64,000 bases of DNA from Rhodocyclaceae bacterium (GCA_018261935.1 JAGTRP010000008.1:1-64000); one strand, 5' to 3'. Positions 9,001-20,942 are shown, counted from the first letter of the stretch. Program-made: numbers and translations. The notes: generated by a model from the letters alone, not told the origin.

Positions 9001-9102
9001 CAGGCGGCCGCGTTCGGCGCGCTGGTCAAACCAGTAGGCGACGGCGAAGAGGATGCCGACGTAGGCCAGGCAGCTGGCGATGATGACCCATCGGCTCACC
9101 AC
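6007..9102 (-). CDS. Sensor histidine kinase with N-terminal sodium:solute symporter domain (CbrA-like)
   Basis: The 1031-residue protein begins with a membrane region of about 13 segments resembling the sodium:solute symporter fold (res. 1-550). A linker follows, then a PAS domain (EERLEAIIDNAPAVIFMKD, about res. 670-790), a HisKA box (SVSHDLRAPLRG) with phospho-acceptor H821, and a HATPase domain with DNGVGF and GSGIGL boxes near the end. This is the architecture of CbrA/ErcS'-type kinases, which may sense flux of a transported nutrient. There is no receiver domain, and no response regulator gene lies beside it. The small membrane protein upstream (15 bp away) is probably co-transcribed. 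The true ligand cannot be read from the sequence. Confidence 0.88.
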   Translation of the reverse strand: MVSRWVIIASCLAYVGILFAVAYWFDQRAERGRLLANPWVYALSLGTYATAWTFYGSAGMAAVDGAAFLAIYLGASLAVLLSGTVMGRMVRAVQRYHVTSIADLAASRYGKSGWVGGAVALGAVIGLIPYLALQLKAISNTFLMLAGEAGASSAAAVPVLHDTAFYAVLLLAAFAILFGARRLSPAERHDGLVAAVAIVSVAKLLAALAIGVFVVFFLYQGVADLFDQAVRLPQYGRLIAIGGEGLSYGRWLALLVLGMLSVMLLPSQFHLVAVENRGEKHLYSALWLFPLYLLLITLFVLPVAFAGLLRFPLGAVEPDTFAIALPVAFGSPGPALLVFLGGLSAATAHVVVSTLALSILICNNLVLPLLLRLGWISASGPGHGGRRVLYLRRFSILLLLALAYGYLRLTGHSYALVQIGLVSFVAAAQFAPVVLGGLFWRHGNRRGALAGLILGFLAWAYTLVLPVLATSGWLPPDLVQAGPFGIPWLKPLALFGLEDVDWISHGLFWSLLANTGAYVGVSLAKPASLEERLETLRFIDGLAQDGTAEMGLAGRLASARDLHGLLARFLGPGYADEAMARFAQESGVAHWQELEPNADLVGRTESLLAGVIGAPSARILVDSVLRRAPVGTREVMEIVDETSHAIAHSHRLEQQSRQLEALAAALRESEERLEAIIDNAPAVIFMKDLEGRYLLINRQYESFILVGRENIKGKTDHDLYSSELADVYVRNDRRVLEAGKPLQMEETLPAFDGMRTYLAVKFPLRDVNGQVYALCGIATDITERKRAEEAIRDLNRDLAARGEQLEALNQELEAFSYSVSHDLRAPLRGLNGMTQILMEQYADRLDDTGRTYLEQIRKSSQRLSQLVDALLSLSLVSRGEMRREDVDLSEMVGKIADDLRAGQPERQVEFVIQAGVHAHGDPRLLRVVLDNLVGNAWKYSVKRPVGRIEFGTVPLEDGGQAYFVRDNGVGFDMQYADRLFKAFQRFHSPNEYPGSGIGLATVQRIVRRHGGRIWGEGAVDQGATFYFTLGP

Positions 9103-9117
9103 CTCGTGCCTCCGGCC

Positions 9118-9309
9118 TCAACGTCGCGTCGCCAAGCCGGCGAGGACGATCAGCGTCGCCCAGGCGCCGTAGAGATACACGTAGAGCAAGGGTATGCCGA
9201 ATATCGTCCCGCTCCGGCTGAAAAGCGAAAGCAGGGGATAGGTCAAGGCCAGGCAGCCCAAGAGGAAGAGAGCGATCAGGCGTGCGTCTTGCAGCGAGCG
9301 CTTGGGCAT
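9118..9309 (-). CDS. Small two-segment membrane protein upstream of the symporter-kinase
   Basis: This 63-residue protein has a short basic start (MPKRSLQDAR), two hydrophobic segments (about res. 10-28 and 37-58) joined by a loop containing FSRSGTIFGIPLL, and a basic end (RR). Its length and FGIPLLYVYLYGAW segment resemble the small companion subunits found next to symporter-type transporters and the CbrX-type proteins upstream of cbrA. It sits 15 bp before the kinase start on the same strand, so translational coupling is likely. It may assist the symporter domain, but that is inference from position. Confidence 0.7.
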   Translation of the reverse strand: MPKRSLQDARLIALFLLGCLALTYPLLSLFSRSGTIFGIPLLYVYLYGAWATLIVLAGLATRR

Positions 9310-9434
9310 GATGCCGGCCTTTCCCGGAAAAGAAAGCGCGATACCCCTTCAAGACAACCCTGCCGGCGTTTGGTTGCACCCGGCCCCGGCCGACGGATGC
9401 GGCGCCAAGCCAATGGCCATGCGGTTCTTCGCCG

Positions 9435-10214
9435 CTATCCGCCGAAAGTGTCCCAGGCGAAACGGGCGATGAGCAGGCCCACCACCACCAGGAAGACCCG
9501 GCGCACGAAGGCGCTGCCGTGCTTGAGGGCGAGGCGGGTGCCCGCCACCGACCCGGCGACGTTGCAGGCCGCCATGGCCAGCGCCAGTCCCGGCAGCCAG
9601 TAGCCGTTGGGGACGAAATAGGCCAGCGCCGCCAGGTTGGTGGCGACATTGACCACCTTGGCGGCGGCCGAGGCGTGCAGGAAGTCGAAGCCGAACCAGC
9701 GGACGAACAGGAAAATCAGGAAGCTCCCCGTGCCGGGGCCGAAGAAGCCGTCGTAGAAGCCGATGACCGCCCCCAGCAGGCTGGCGAAGGCCAGTTCCCG
9801 GTGGCCGGTGTGGGCGGGGCGGTGGAGCTGGCCGAAATCCTTGCGGGCCAGGGTGTAGGCCGCCGCCAGGATGAGCAGGAGCAGGATGAGGGGGCGCAGG
9901 GCCGCCTTCGGCAGCCAGGCCACGGCGGCGGCACCGGCGTAGGAGAAAGCGAAGGCGGCCAGAGCCGCCGGCACGATGGTGCGCCAGGGCATGGCCACGC
10001 GCCGGGCGTAGCGCCAGGTGGCGTTGGCGGTGCCGACCACGCTGGCGCACTTGTTGGTGCCGAAGAGGGTGGCCGGGCTGGCGTTGGGGTAGGCGGCGAA
10101 GAGGGCGGGAATCTGGATGAGGCCGCCGCCCCCCACCACGGCGTCCACCCAGCCGGCCAGGAAAGCGGCCGGCAGCAGGAAGAGCACGGCGGCCGGCCAG
10201 GCGTCCGGGCTCAC
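9435..10214 (-). CDS. TauE/SafE (TSUP) family membrane transporter
   Basis: The 259-residue protein has about eight hydrophobic segments and the duplicated family signatures: [18 protein letters not shown] (res. 21-38) and [17 protein letters not shown] (about res. 143-159). Members move sulfite, sulfoacetate or other organic anions; the substrate cannot be told here. The start codon overlaps the mnmE stop by 4 bases, so it is the last gene of the leftward rpmH operon or is translated by coupling to it. Confidence 0.9.
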   Translation of the reverse strand: MSPDAWPAAVLFLLPAAFLAGWVDAVVGGGGLIQIPALFAAYPNASPATLFGTNKCASVVGTANATWRYARRVAMPWRTIVPAALAAFAFSYAGAAAVAWLPKAALRPLILLLLILAAAYTLARKDFGQLHRPAHTGHRELAFASLLGAVIGFYDGFFGPGTGSFLIFLFVRWFGFDFLHASAAAKVVNVATNLAALAYFVPNGYWLPGLALAMAACNVAGSVAGTRLALKHGSAFVRRVFLVVVGLLIARFAWDTFGG

Positions 10215-11563
10215 TTGCCGATGCAGAAGCGGCTGAAAATCACTCCCAGCAGGTCGTCGGCGGTGAATTCGCCGGTGATTTCCCCGAGGGCCTGCTGGGC
10301 CAGGCGCAATTCCTCCGCGAAGAGCTCCAGGGCCGGCATCGTACCCTCGACCACGGCCCGGGCCGCGGCGATGTGCTCCCTGGCCAGCGCCAGGGCCCGC
10401 AGATGGCGTTCCCGGGCGATGAAGACATCCTCCGCCTGGTGCCAGCCGGCGACGGCCAGCAATTCCTGCTGGAGGAGGGCGATGCCTTCGCCGCCCCGGG
10501 CGGAAAGGGAAATGGCGATGCCGTCGGCTTCGTCATGGCGTTCGGGGCTGGCCCCGGCCAGGTCGATCTTGTTCCGGACGGTGATGCGCTTGAGGCTTGC
10601 CGGCAGGCGGTCCACGATGGCCCGGTCGGCATCGGTGACGCCGGTGCGGGCATCCACCAGCAGCACCACCACGTCGGCCCGCTCGATTTCCTTCCAGGTG
10701 CGCTCGATGCCGATCTTCTCCACCTCGTCCTCGGTCTCCCGCAGGCCAGCGGTGTCGATGATGTGGAGCGGTATCCCCTCGATCTGGATGGAGGACTTCA
10801 GGGCATCCCGGGTGGTCCCGGCGATGGGGGTGACGATGGCCAGCTCGTCGCCGGCCAGGCGGTTGAGGAGGGAGGATTTCCCCACATTGGGCTGGCCGGC
10901 GAGGACCACGTGCAGTCCGGACTGCAGCAGCTTGCCCTGGCCGGCCCGGTCGAAGACCTCGGCCAGCCGTTCCTGGAGCCGGTGGAGGCGGCCGAAGGCA
11001 TCGGCGGCCTGGAGGAAGTCGATTTCCTCCTCCGGGAAATCCAGGGTGGCCTCCACCAGCATGCGCAGGTTGATGAGCTCGTCGGTGAGGCCGAGGATGG
11101 CCTTCGAAAACTCCCCCTGCAGGGAGCGCACCGCCGAGCGGGCGGCGGAGGCGGTGGCGGCGTCGATGAGGTCGGCCACGGCTTCCGCCTGGGCGAGGTC
11201 CAGCTTGCCGTTCAGGAAGGCGCGGCGGCTGAATTCCCCCGGCTCGGCGAGGCGAGCCCCCAGGTCCAGGCAGCGGGAGAGAAGCATCTGCATCACCACC
11301 GGGCCGCCATGACCCTGGAGTTCGAGAACGTCCTCGCCGGTGAAGGAATGGGGCGCGGGAAAGTAGAGGAGCAGCCCCGAGTCGATGGCGCTGCCGTCGG
11401 CCGCCTTGAAATCGGCCAGGGTGGCGTAGCGGGGTTTGGGAGTCTTGCCGGTGAGGGCCTGGGCGAAGGGCAGCAGGTCGCTGCCCGACACCCGGACCAC
11501 GCCGATGCCGCCACGGCCGGGGGCCGTGGCGATGGCGGCGATGAGATCAGGCCTTGGCGTCAT
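10211..11563 (-). CDS. mnmE: tRNA modification GTPase MnmE
   Basis: The 450-residue protein acts with MnmG to install the carboxymethylaminomethyl group on wobble U34 of certain tRNAs. It shows the N-terminal tetrahydrofolate-binding domain ([20 protein letters not shown]), a helical region, and an inserted G domain with [12 protein letters not shown] (P-loop), the TTRD switch, DTAGLRE, and a shifted NKID. The C-terminal FCIGK motif carries the expected catalytic cysteine. The ATG lies inside the end of yidC (17-base overlap), so translation is probably coupled. Confidence 0.97.
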   Translation of the reverse strand: MTPRPDLIAAIATAPGRGGIGVVRVSGSDLLPFAQALTGKTPKPRYATLADFKAADGSAIDSGLLLYFPAPHSFTGEDVLELQGHGGPVVMQMLLSRCLDLGARLAEPGEFSRRAFLNGKLDLAQAEAVADLIDAATASAARSAVRSLQGEFSKAILGLTDELINLRMLVEATLDFPEEEIDFLQAADAFGRLHRLQERLAEVFDRAGQGKLLQSGLHVVLAGQPNVGKSSLLNRLAGDELAIVTPIAGTTRDALKSSIQIEGIPLHIIDTAGLRETEDEVEKIGIERTWKEIERADVVVLLVDARTGVTDADRAIVDRLPASLKRITVRNKIDLAGASPERHDEADGIAISLSARGGEGIALLQQELLAVAGWHQAEDVFIARERHLRALALAREHIAAARAVVEGTMPALELFAEELRLAQQALGEITGEFTADDLLGVIFSRFCIGK

Positions 11564-13202
11564 TGGCGGCCTTGCCGCCCGCCTCGATCATGCGGGTAAT
11601 CTGCCATTGCTGGGCGATGGACAGGACGTTGTTCACCACCCAGTAGAGCACCAGACCGGCGGGGAAGAAGAAGAACATGGCGCCGAACATGAAGGGCATG
11701 AACATCATGACCTTGGCCTGGATGGGATCCGGCGGCGTCGGGTTCAGCTTGGTCTGGATGATCATGGTGACCACCATGATCACTGGCAGGATGTAGTAGG
11801 GATCGGCCGAAGCCATGTCCTTGATCCACAGGATCCAGGGCGCGTCGCGCATTTCCACGGCGCCCAGCAGCACCCAGTAGAGGGCGATGAAGACCGGGAT
11901 CTGCACCAGGATGGGCAGGCAGCCGCCGAGGGGATTCACCTTCTCGGTCTGGTAGAGCTTCATCATCTCCTGGTTGAGGCGCTGGCGATCGTCGGCGAAG
12001 CGCTCCTTCAACTGCACGAGGCGCGGCGTCAGGGTCCGCATCTTGGCCATGGACTTGTAGGAGGCGGCCGAGAGGGGGAAGAAGACGGCCTTGATGCCGA
12101 TGGTCAGGATGACGATGGCCCAACCCCAGTTGCCCACCAGCTTGTGGATGGCTTCCAGGGCCCAGAAGATGGGCGCCGCCACCACCGTCAGCCAGCCGTA
12201 GTCCACCACCAGTTCGAGGCCGGGGGCGATCTGCTTCAAGCGCTCCTGTTCCTGGGGACCGGCATAGAAACCCATCGAAGCGGACGTCTTGGCCCCCGGC
12301 GCCACCTCGGGCACAGGAATCATGACGCCGGCCTGGATCAGGTTGCCGTTGGCATCGGCCTTGCGCATGTAGAACTCGCGCGGCGTATTGCCCTGGGGCA
12401 CCCAGGCCGAGACGAAGTAGTGCTGGACCATGGCCAGCCAGCCGTTGTCGGCGGTCTTGGCGAATTTGGCGCTGCCCTTGGCGATGTCGCCGAAATCGAT
12501 CTTCTGGTACTTGTCGGCGGCGGTATAGACGGCCGGTCCGGTGAAGGTGGACACCATGCGGGACTCGCCTTCGGGGGCCACGTTGTCGCGCTGGAGCTGG
12601 AAGTAGGCGTGGGGGGCGAGGGGCTTGGTGCCGCCGTTTTCGATTTCCCAGGCCACGTCGATCAGATAAGCGCCGCGCTTGAAGGTATAGACCTTGGCCA
12701 CCTTGACGCCTTCCGGCGTCACGGCTTCGAGGCGGACCTTGAGCTCATTGGCGCCTTCGGCCAGTTCCCGGGGGCCTGGCACCAGCTTGAAGACGGAGCG
12801 GTGGTTCGGCAGGCTGTCGCCGATAAGGCCGCTCTGGGCCTCGTATTGGTGCTTGGGATCCAGGAGGGCGAAGGTCTTGTCCTTGTTCTCGTGGGCCTTG
12901 TACTTGAGGAGTTCCAGGTCGACCAGGTCGCCGCCCAGGGCGGAGACGGTGGCCTCCATGAGGTCGGTCCTGATCCGGACGGTCTCGGCGGCAGCGGGGG
13001 CCGGGGTGACGGCGCTGGGAACGGGCTCGGGCTTGCCCTGGAGGCTGGCCGAGGGCTGAGGCGCTGCACTGCCGGTAGCGGCCGGCGCATTGGCGGTGGT
13101 GCCCGGCAGCGGCTTGGGCTGGTTGTACTGCTGCCACTTGTCCCACAGCATGAAAAGGGAGAAGGAGAAAATCAGGAGCAGTATCAGGCGTCGATTGTCC
13201 AT
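11547..13202 (-). CDS. yidC: Membrane protein insertase YidC
   Basis: This 551-residue inner-membrane protein inserts and folds membrane proteins, alone or with SecYEG. It has one N-terminal membrane anchor ([16 protein letters not shown]), a low-complexity Ala/Pro linker, a large periplasmic P1 domain (about res. 70-330), and the conserved five-helix core from about res. 340. The core includes [40 protein letters not shown] and the last helix near [10 protein letters not shown]. It belongs to the rpmH-rnpA-yidD-yidC-mnmE operon. Confidence 0.97.
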   Translation of the reverse strand: MDNRRLILLLIFSFSLFMLWDKWQQYNQPKPLPGTTANAPAATGSAAPQPSASLQGKPEPVPSAVTPAPAAAETVRIRTDLMEATVSALGGDLVDLELLKYKAHENKDKTFALLDPKHQYEAQSGLIGDSLPNHRSVFKLVPGPRELAEGANELKVRLEAVTPEGVKVAKVYTFKRGAYLIDVAWEIENGGTKPLAPHAYFQLQRDNVAPEGESRMVSTFTGPAVYTAADKYQKIDFGDIAKGSAKFAKTADNGWLAMVQHYFVSAWVPQGNTPREFYMRKADANGNLIQAGVMIPVPEVAPGAKTSASMGFYAGPQEQERLKQIAPGLELVVDYGWLTVVAAPIFWALEAIHKLVGNWGWAIVILTIGIKAVFFPLSAASYKSMAKMRTLTPRLVQLKERFADDRQRLNQEMMKLYQTEKVNPLGGCLPILVQIPVFIALYWVLLGAVEMRDAPWILWIKDMASADPYYILPVIMVVTMIIQTKLNPTPPDPIQAKVMMFMPFMFGAMFFFFPAGLVLYWVVNNVLSIAQQWQITRMIEAGGKAANDAKA

Positions 13203-13235
13203 GCACAGCCTTTTCGTTGTAGCCAGTAAATCTCT

Positions 13236-13448
13236 TCAGGGCACCGGATCGTACCCGCCGGGATGCCAGGGATGACAGCGGCAGACCCTCTTCAGGCCCA
13301 GCCAGCCGCCCCGCGCGGCACCATATTTTTGCACTGCCTCCACCGCATATTCCGAGCAGCTCGGAACGTAGCGGCAGTTTCGCCCCAACAAGGGGCTGAT
13401 AGCGTACTGGTAGCACCGCAGGAGAGCAACCAGAAAGCCCTTGATCAT
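13236..13448 (-). CDS. yidD: Membrane protein insertion efficiency factor YidD
   Basis: The 70-residue protein has the YidD core: [22 protein letters not shown] followed by [11 protein letters not shown] and a C-terminal [17 protein letters not shown]. The four cysteines and the HPWHPGG motif are all present. It is a small membrane-associated helper of YidC-dependent insertion. The start overlaps the rnpA stop by 4 bases, and the stop lies 33 bp before yidC. Confidence 0.95.
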   Translation of the reverse strand: MIKGFLVALLRCYQYAISPLLGRNCRYVPSCSEYAVEAVQKYGAARGGWLGLKRVCRCHPWHPGGYDPVP

Positions 13449-13846
13449 CGATCGATAACCTTCGGTCTGGGGATCCGGTGCGCCAGCTTGGCGAAAAGGC
13501 CCGCAATTTCGGCCGCGATGGCCTTGCGATCCATGTTCACCGGTTTTGCCACCAGTCTCACCACCAGGTCGCAGGCAGGCAGGCCGGACCGAACCAGGCG
13601 GAATTGTTCCCTGACCAGACGTTTGAGCAGATTGCGGTGGACGGCCCGCTTCAGCAATTTCTTGCCGACCACCAGGCCCAGACGGGCCGGAGCGCCTTCC
13701 TCGTCCCGGGGCCGGTAATGCAACATCAGCAACTGGCCTCGGATAGCCCGCCTAAAACCAAAAACGGATGAAAACTCATCCGTTTTGGTCAGACGATATT
13801 GCCTGGCGAAAGCGAGTTCCGGTTCCGCCGCAGTGTCCGCTTTCAA
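13445..13846 (-). CDS. rnpA: Ribonuclease P protein component
   Basis: The 133-residue basic protein binds the RNase P RNA and helps mature tRNA 5' ends. It shows the usual [12 protein letters not shown] start region, the [11 protein letters not shown]-like strand and the RNR-type motif [16 protein letters not shown]. No ATG exists before the conserved core. The best start is the TTG at 13846-13844, which overlaps the rpmH stop codon, implying translation coupled to the ribosomal protein gene. Confidence 0.93.
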   Translation of the reverse strand: MKADTAAEPELAFARQYRLTKTDEFSSVFGFRRAIRGQLLMLHYRPRDEEGAPARLGLVVGKKLLKRAVHRNLLKRLVREQFRLVRSGLPACDLVVRLVAKPVNMDRKAIAAEIAGLFAKLAHRIPRPKVIDR

Positions 13847-13977
13847 ACGCCCAGGCGATGACGGCCCTTGGCACGGCGGGCAGCGATGACCTTGCGGCCG
13901 CCCTTGGTGCGCATGCGAACCAGAAAGCCATGGGTGCGCTTGCGGCGCACGACCGACGGTTGATACGTGCGTTTCAT
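13843..13977 (-). CDS. rpmH: 50S ribosomal protein L34
   Basis: This is a 44-codon gene too short for most ORF listings. The product starts [20 protein letters not shown] and ends GRHRLGV, which is standard full-length L34. It is the first gene of the leftward operon rpmH-rnpA-yidD-yidC-mnmE. A strong promoter lies 39 bp upstream of the start codon. The stop codon overlaps the TTG start of rnpA. Confidence 0.97.
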   Translation of the reverse strand: MKRTYQPSVVRRKRTHGFLVRMRTKGGRKVIAARRAKGRHRLGV

Positions 13978-14015
13978 GTCGTGAAGTCCTTGAAATTTAT
14001 TGAGACAAACATGCA

Positions 14016-14045
14016 ATTAGACTCTGAAGTCGGGAATTTTGTCAA
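14016..14045 (-). promoter_or_regulatory. Probable sigma70 promoter of the rpmH operon
   Basis: On the minus strand a perfect -35 TTGACA (14045-14040) is followed after 18 bp by TCTAAT (14021-14016), one base from the -10 consensus. Transcription would start near 14009, giving a leader of roughly 30 bases before the rpmH ATG at 13977. Confidence 0.75.
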
Positions 14046-14121
14046 GGGACACACCACACGGACTTGCTTTAGCCGCTGGCGACGGGGGCCGAGAGGGTGG
14101 GCAAGCGGCGCCGGAGGAGGG

Positions 14122-14430
14122 TGATTGGTTTTGAATAAGAACCTTAAATCAAAGGACAACATAGATTAAGTACGGAACAAGTCTGTGGAGAAACGATATT
14201 TTCCGTTTGTCAACAGTGACTTGTATTCCAAAATGCCCCGTGGACAAGCGCCGTTTTAAGCTGTGGAGCAAACTCGAACAACTTTTCCACATCGGGAAAA
14301 ACCGCCTGTAATCCCCAAACGCCCGACAACTTTCCCACAGACTTGTCGACACCCCCGTCCGGAGGGATCCGAAACCCCGGAAAACCGCCCCGGAGGACGA
14401 AAAAATGTTCACAGGCTGTGGATAACTTAC
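14122..14430. other. oriC: Putative replication origin (oriC) between rpmH and dnaA
   Basis: The 591-bp gap from 13978 to the chosen dnaA start holds this block. An AT-rich stretch at 14129-14170 could be the unwinding element. DnaA boxes follow: TTCTCCACA on the minus strand at 14192-14184, TTTTCCACA at 14283-14291, TTTCCCACA at 14331-14339 and a perfect TTATCCACA on the minus strand at 14425-14417. Weaker copies lie at 14239-14247 and 14262-14270. Divergent gene orientation and the rpmH/dnaA context fit a bacterial oriC. The region 14431-14550 shows no gene and only a tentative dnaA promoter. Confidence 0.75.
14127..14190 (+). repeat. Left copy of an inverted duplication flanking dnaA
   Basis: This stretch matches the reverse complement of 16111-16173 at about 53 of 63 aligned positions with one 1-base gap. 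The block 14161-14190 against 16140-16111 is 27/30 identical and contains the extended DnaA box. The part 14127-14153 corresponds to the dnaN start and its first codons, with the ATG changed to AAG. It looks like a decayed inverted copy of the dnaN 5' region. Confidence 0.75.
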
Positions 14431-14488
14431 GGCGGGAAGGGTAGAATCAAGACTTTAGAGGCGGCTTTAGCGGCTGCCCGCTGCTTCG

Positions 14489-14494
14489 TATAAA
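14489..14494 (+). promoter_or_regulatory. Tentative -10 element of a dnaA promoter
   Basis: TATAAA sits about 70 bp before the dnaA start, with only a poor -35 (TTTAGC at 14466, 17 bp spacing). A perfect DnaA box lies 64 bp upstream (14417-14425), which would allow autoregulation. The promoter call is weak. Confidence 0.3.
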
Positions 14495-14568
14495 TACCCC
14501 ATAGATTCAACACATTAGTTTTACCGCTGCAGCCTGGTGCTGATGGGCGGGAAGGAGTTTTGTTGGCT

Positions 14569-15945
14569 GTGTCCGGATTCTGGGAGTCCTGTCTCTTACG
14601 TTTTGAGCAGGAACTGCCTTCGCAACAATTCAATACCTGGATCAAACCGTTGCGGTTGGAAGGCGAGGACGCGCCCCAGGACGGCCTGCGCCTTGTCGCG
14701 CCCAACAGCTTCATCCTGAAATGGGTCAAGGACCGTTACCTGGGCCGGATCGAGGAATACGGGCAGACGTTCTTTTCGGCGCCGGTCTCCATTGCCCTGT
14801 GCATTGCCGAACGGAAGGCGGCCCCTCCCCCGGTGCGCAGCGAAAGCAAGCCGGCCGGCGGCAAGAGCGAAGCCGAGGCGGCCTCCGCGCCGGCCCGGCA
14901 GCCGGCCAGCCGGCCTTCCAGCTACGAGAAATCCCGGCTCATCTACGCCTTTACCTTCGACAACCTGGTGGTGGGCAAGGCCAACGACCTGGCCCGGGCC
15001 GCGGCCGTCCAGGTGGCGAACAATCCGGGCGGGGCCTACAACCCCTTGTTCATCTACGGCGGTGCCGGCCTGGGCAAGACCCACCTGATGCACGCCATCG
15101 GCAACCAGATCCTGGAACAGCAGCCGGAGAAGGTGGTGCGCTATGTCCACGCCGAGGACTACTACTCGGACGTGGTGCGGGCCTATCAGCAAAAGTCCTT
15201 CGACACTTTCAAGCGCCAGTACCGCAGCCTGGACGTCCTGCTCCTGGACGACGTGCAGTTCTTCAACGGCAAGAATCGCTCCCAGGAGGAATTTTTCTTC
15301 CTCTTCAATGCTCTTATCGAAGCGAAGAAACAGATCATCATCACCTGCGACACCTATCCCAAGGACATCAACGGCCTCGACGACCGGCTGGTGACCCGTT
15401 TCGATTGGGGCCTGACGGTGCAGATCGAGCCCCCCGAGCTGGAGATGCGGGTGGCGATCCTCAAGAAAAAGGCGGAAGCGGAAGGCATTCTGTTGAACGA
15501 CGAAGTGGCTTTCTTCATCGCCAAGCATCTCCGTTCCAATGTGCGGGAACTCGAAGGGGCCTTGAAGAAGGTGCTGGCCTATTCCTCCTTCCATGGCCGG
15601 GAAATTGCCCTCGACCTGACCAAGGAAGCCCTGAAGGATGTCATCGGCTCGGCCCGCAACGTCGGCATCGAGAATATCCAGAAGACCATCGCCGACTACT
15701 ACAAGATCAAGGTCGCCGATCTCTTCTCCAAGAAGCGCACCCGGGCCATCGCCCGGCCCCGGCAGGTGGCCATGTGGCTGTGCCGCGAAGTGACGACCCA
15801 CAGTTTCCCGGAAATCGGCGATGCCTTCGGCGGCCGGGACCACACCACGGTCATCCACGCGGTCAAGACCATCGACAGCCTGCGCACCAAGGACAACGAA
15901 TTGAACCATGACCTGCATGTGCTGATGCAGGTCTTGAAAGGATGA
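14569..15945 (+). CDS. dnaA: Chromosomal replication initiator protein DnaA
   Basis: About 458 residues. Domain I opens with SGFWESCLLRFEQELPSQQF. A variable Pro/Ala-rich domain II follows (about res. 90-125). Domain III has Walker A GGAGLGKTHL and Walker B LLLDDVQF. C-terminal domain IV has the DnaA-box-binding signature CREVTTHSFPEIGDAFGGRDHTTV. No ATG start exists. Candidates are TTG 14563 (5 bases after the AAGGAG ribosome site at 14552-14557) and GTG 14569 (11 bases); GTG is chosen because family members begin near SxFW. It is first in the dnaA-dnaN-gyrB series and is probably autoregulated through nearby DnaA boxes. Confidence 0.97.
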   Translation: MSGFWESCLLRFEQELPSQQFNTWIKPLRLEGEDAPQDGLRLVAPNSFILKWVKDRYLGRIEEYGQTFFSAPVSIALCIAERKAAPPPVRSESKPAGGKSEAEAASAPARQPASRPSSYEKSRLIYAFTFDNLVVGKANDLARAAAVQVANNPGGAYNPLFIYGGAGLGKTHLMHAIGNQILEQQPEKVVRYVHAEDYYSDVVRAYQQKSFDTFKRQYRSLDVLLLDDVQFFNGKNRSQEEFFFLFNALIEAKKQIIITCDTYPKDINGLDDRLVTRFDWGLTVQIEPPELEMRVAILKKKAEAEGILLNDEVAFFIAKHLRSNVRELEGALKKVLAYSSFHGREIALDLTKEALKDVIGSARNVGIENIQKTIADYYKIKVADLFSKKRTRAIARPRQVAMWLCREVTTHSFPEIGDAFGGRDHTTVIHAVKTIDSLRTKDNELNHDLHVLMQVLKG

Positions 15946-16155
15946 CCCCTGTCGAGAAAGTTGTGGGAAAGCTGTCAGGCAATTGTGAGTGGTTTGTGAT
16001 TTGGCGCCCTGTGGATAAATTGTTCGATTTTCTTCCACAATGTTCCGGGACCGTTGTTCAGACCCGTTTTGGTTGATTAAGGCATTGAAATAAAAAAGGA
16101 AAGTTCTGTTTTCCACAGACTTGTTCCGAACCTAATCTATATAGGAATTTGATTT
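15946..16155 (+). promoter_or_regulatory. dnaA-dnaN intergenic region with DnaA boxes
   Basis: This 210-bp gap holds a perfect DnaA box on the minus strand (TGTGGATAA read on +, 16010-16018), a weaker TCTTCCACA (16031-16039), and TTTTCCACA at 16109-16117, which is part of the 16-base extended motif. An AT-rich run lies at 16076-16106. The region may be a second origin half or a DnaA-controlled dnaN promoter. Confidence 0.6.

Positions 16156-16173
<18 letters not shown>
16111..16173 (-). repeat. Right copy of the inverted duplication flanking dnaA
   Basis: This copy spans the extended DnaA box, the dnaN leader and dnaN codons 1-6. It pairs with 14127-14190 in inverted orientation. It is probably the original, since it contains the functional dnaN start. 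Confidence 0.75.
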
Positions 16174-19789
<3,616 letters not shown>

Positions 19790-19804
19790 CGGCTCGTGTA
19801 GGAT

Positions 19805-19848
19805 CCCGCGAAATTCTGGATTTATATCGGAAATCCAGATTTCGTGGG
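19805..19848 (+). other. Long hairpin downstream of gyrB
   Basis: 19805-19814 pairs with 19839-19848 (nine Watson-Crick pairs plus one G-T) and 19816-19823 with 19831-19838 (perfect 8 bp), with one bulged base at 19815 and a 7-base loop. There is no T-run, so it is more likely an mRNA 3' stability element than a stand-alone terminator. Confidence 0.55.
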
Positions 19849-19864
19849 AATTGCCTCAATGAAG

Positions 19865-19890
19865 AAGCCACTCCCAGCGAGTGGCTTTTC
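19865..19890 (+). terminator. Rho-independent terminator after gyrB
   Basis: The stem AAGCCACTC (19865-19873) pairs perfectly with GAGTGGCTT (19879-19887) around the 5-base loop CCAGC and continues into TTTTC. It closes the dnaA-dnaN-gyrB transcription unit. Confidence 0.85.
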
Positions 19891-19950
19891 TATGCCCTCT
19901 GATGGCGATCTCCCAGGCGTTACAATCCCTCGGCTTTAGGGGAATTAGGC

Positions 19951-20142
19951 ATGACACCAGAACAACAGGAAAAGCTTGGCTGCGACTACCGGAAATACCA
20001 GGAAGAGGCCGCCAAGATGGCCGCCGAAGGGAAGGCCATCGGCACCTTCATCGGATGGCAGTACGAGAACAAGCTAGTCAAAATCAAGATCGCCACGACC
20101 TGGGAAGAGCATCGGCGGACCGGCATCATTTTTGGCGACTAG
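19951..20142 (+). CDS. Small hypothetical protein
   Basis: The 63-residue product is hydrophilic, with an N-terminal helix rich in Glu/Lys/Ala (EQQEKLGCDYRKYQEEAAK) and a C-terminal strand-like part (ENKLVKIKIATTWEEH). It has no signal peptide, membrane segment or known motif that I recognise. An AGGGG ribosome site lies about 9 bases before the ATG. It stands alone between the gyrB terminator and the FMN reductase gene on the other strand. I cannot suggest a function, and it may not be a real gene. Confidence 0.45.
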   Translation: MTPEQQEKLGCDYRKYQEEAAKMAAEGKAIGTFIGWQYENKLVKIKIATTWEEHRRTGIIFGD

Positions 20143-20240
20143 GGGCTGGTGCGGACCTGCGCGCTGGAAAGCAGGTCATTAGACAGGCCGGTAAGCCAAA
20201 AGAAGCAGGCTATGTGACCGAGCGCTCGAATCAGGCGCGG

Positions 20241-20807
20241 TCAGCGGTTCCGCGGCCGTTGGCGCACGTAGTCGACGAAGCCTGCAACGAATTTGGCAAG
20301 GTTGTCGCGGATGGCTGGGTCGGTGATTTGTCCATTGGCATCGATCACGCCGGCTGCCCGCGATACGAGCAGGCGGCCGCCGGACCAGAGGTCGGCCCCT
20401 AAAGTCCGGAAGACGGGCAGCCAGGCGTTCTGTGAAAGAATGGTGCCGAATCCCCCGGGCGAGGCGCCGGCGAGAGCGACCGGCTTGCCGCCGAATACCC
20501 GCGCTATATCGCTCGGCGGGCGGGACAGCCAGTCGATGGCATTCTTCGTAACGCCCGGCATGCTGTTGTTGTATTCCGGCGTGACCAGCAGCAGGCCGTC
20601 GGCGGCGGCGATCGCCTCTTTCAGCCGGGCGACCGGCTCCGGAACCCCGGAAGCGGCCTCGGTATCCCCGTCGTAAAGGGGGATGGCGGCAATGGATTCG
20701 ATGCGAAGCTCGCTGTCCGGCGGCATCATCGAGGCGGCGGCGCGCAGTACGGCGGTGTTGTAGGAGCCTCTGCGCAGGCTGCCTGAAATGCCGATCAAGG
20801 TCACCAT
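20241..20807 (-). CDS. NADPH-dependent FMN reductase family protein
   Basis: The 188-residue flavodoxin-like protein has the phosphate-binding GSLRRGSYN loop near res. 8-16 and the TPEYNNSMPGVTKNAIDW segment around res. 75-92. Both are typical of ChrR/YieF-type quinone, chromate or azo reductases that use FMN and NAD(P)H. ATG 20807 is chosen because GGAG lies nine bases before it; the ATG at 20816 has no spacing. It is transcribed away from the SDR gene, from a 135-bp shared upstream region. The substrate is unknown. Confidence 0.88.
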   Translation of the reverse strand: MVTLIGISGSLRRGSYNTAVLRAAASMMPPDSELRIESIAAIPLYDGDTEAASGVPEPVARLKEAIAAADGLLLVTPEYNNSMPGVTKNAIDWLSRPPSDIARVFGGKPVALAGASPGGFGTILSQNAWLPVFRTLGADLWSGGRLLVSRAAGVIDANGQITDPAIRDNLAKFVAGFVDYVRQRPRNR

Positions 20808-20942
20808 GGCGTTCATCTCCGGGTAAGCGTCTCTGTCCAGGGCATGCAGCGAATTAGGACCATGGTCGCCAGCGGCGGTTTCCTTGCGAAGACGGCTTCG
20901 ACTGCTGTCTAAGCCTGAAATCAATTCAAGGAGATGGATCCT

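Noticed and set aside
6076-9603. 1175-codon + strand frame opposite the symporter-kinase
   Set aside because: It is an antisense shadow of the GC-rich kinase and neighbouring genes; the translation is Gly/Gln/Ala/His-rich without any domain.
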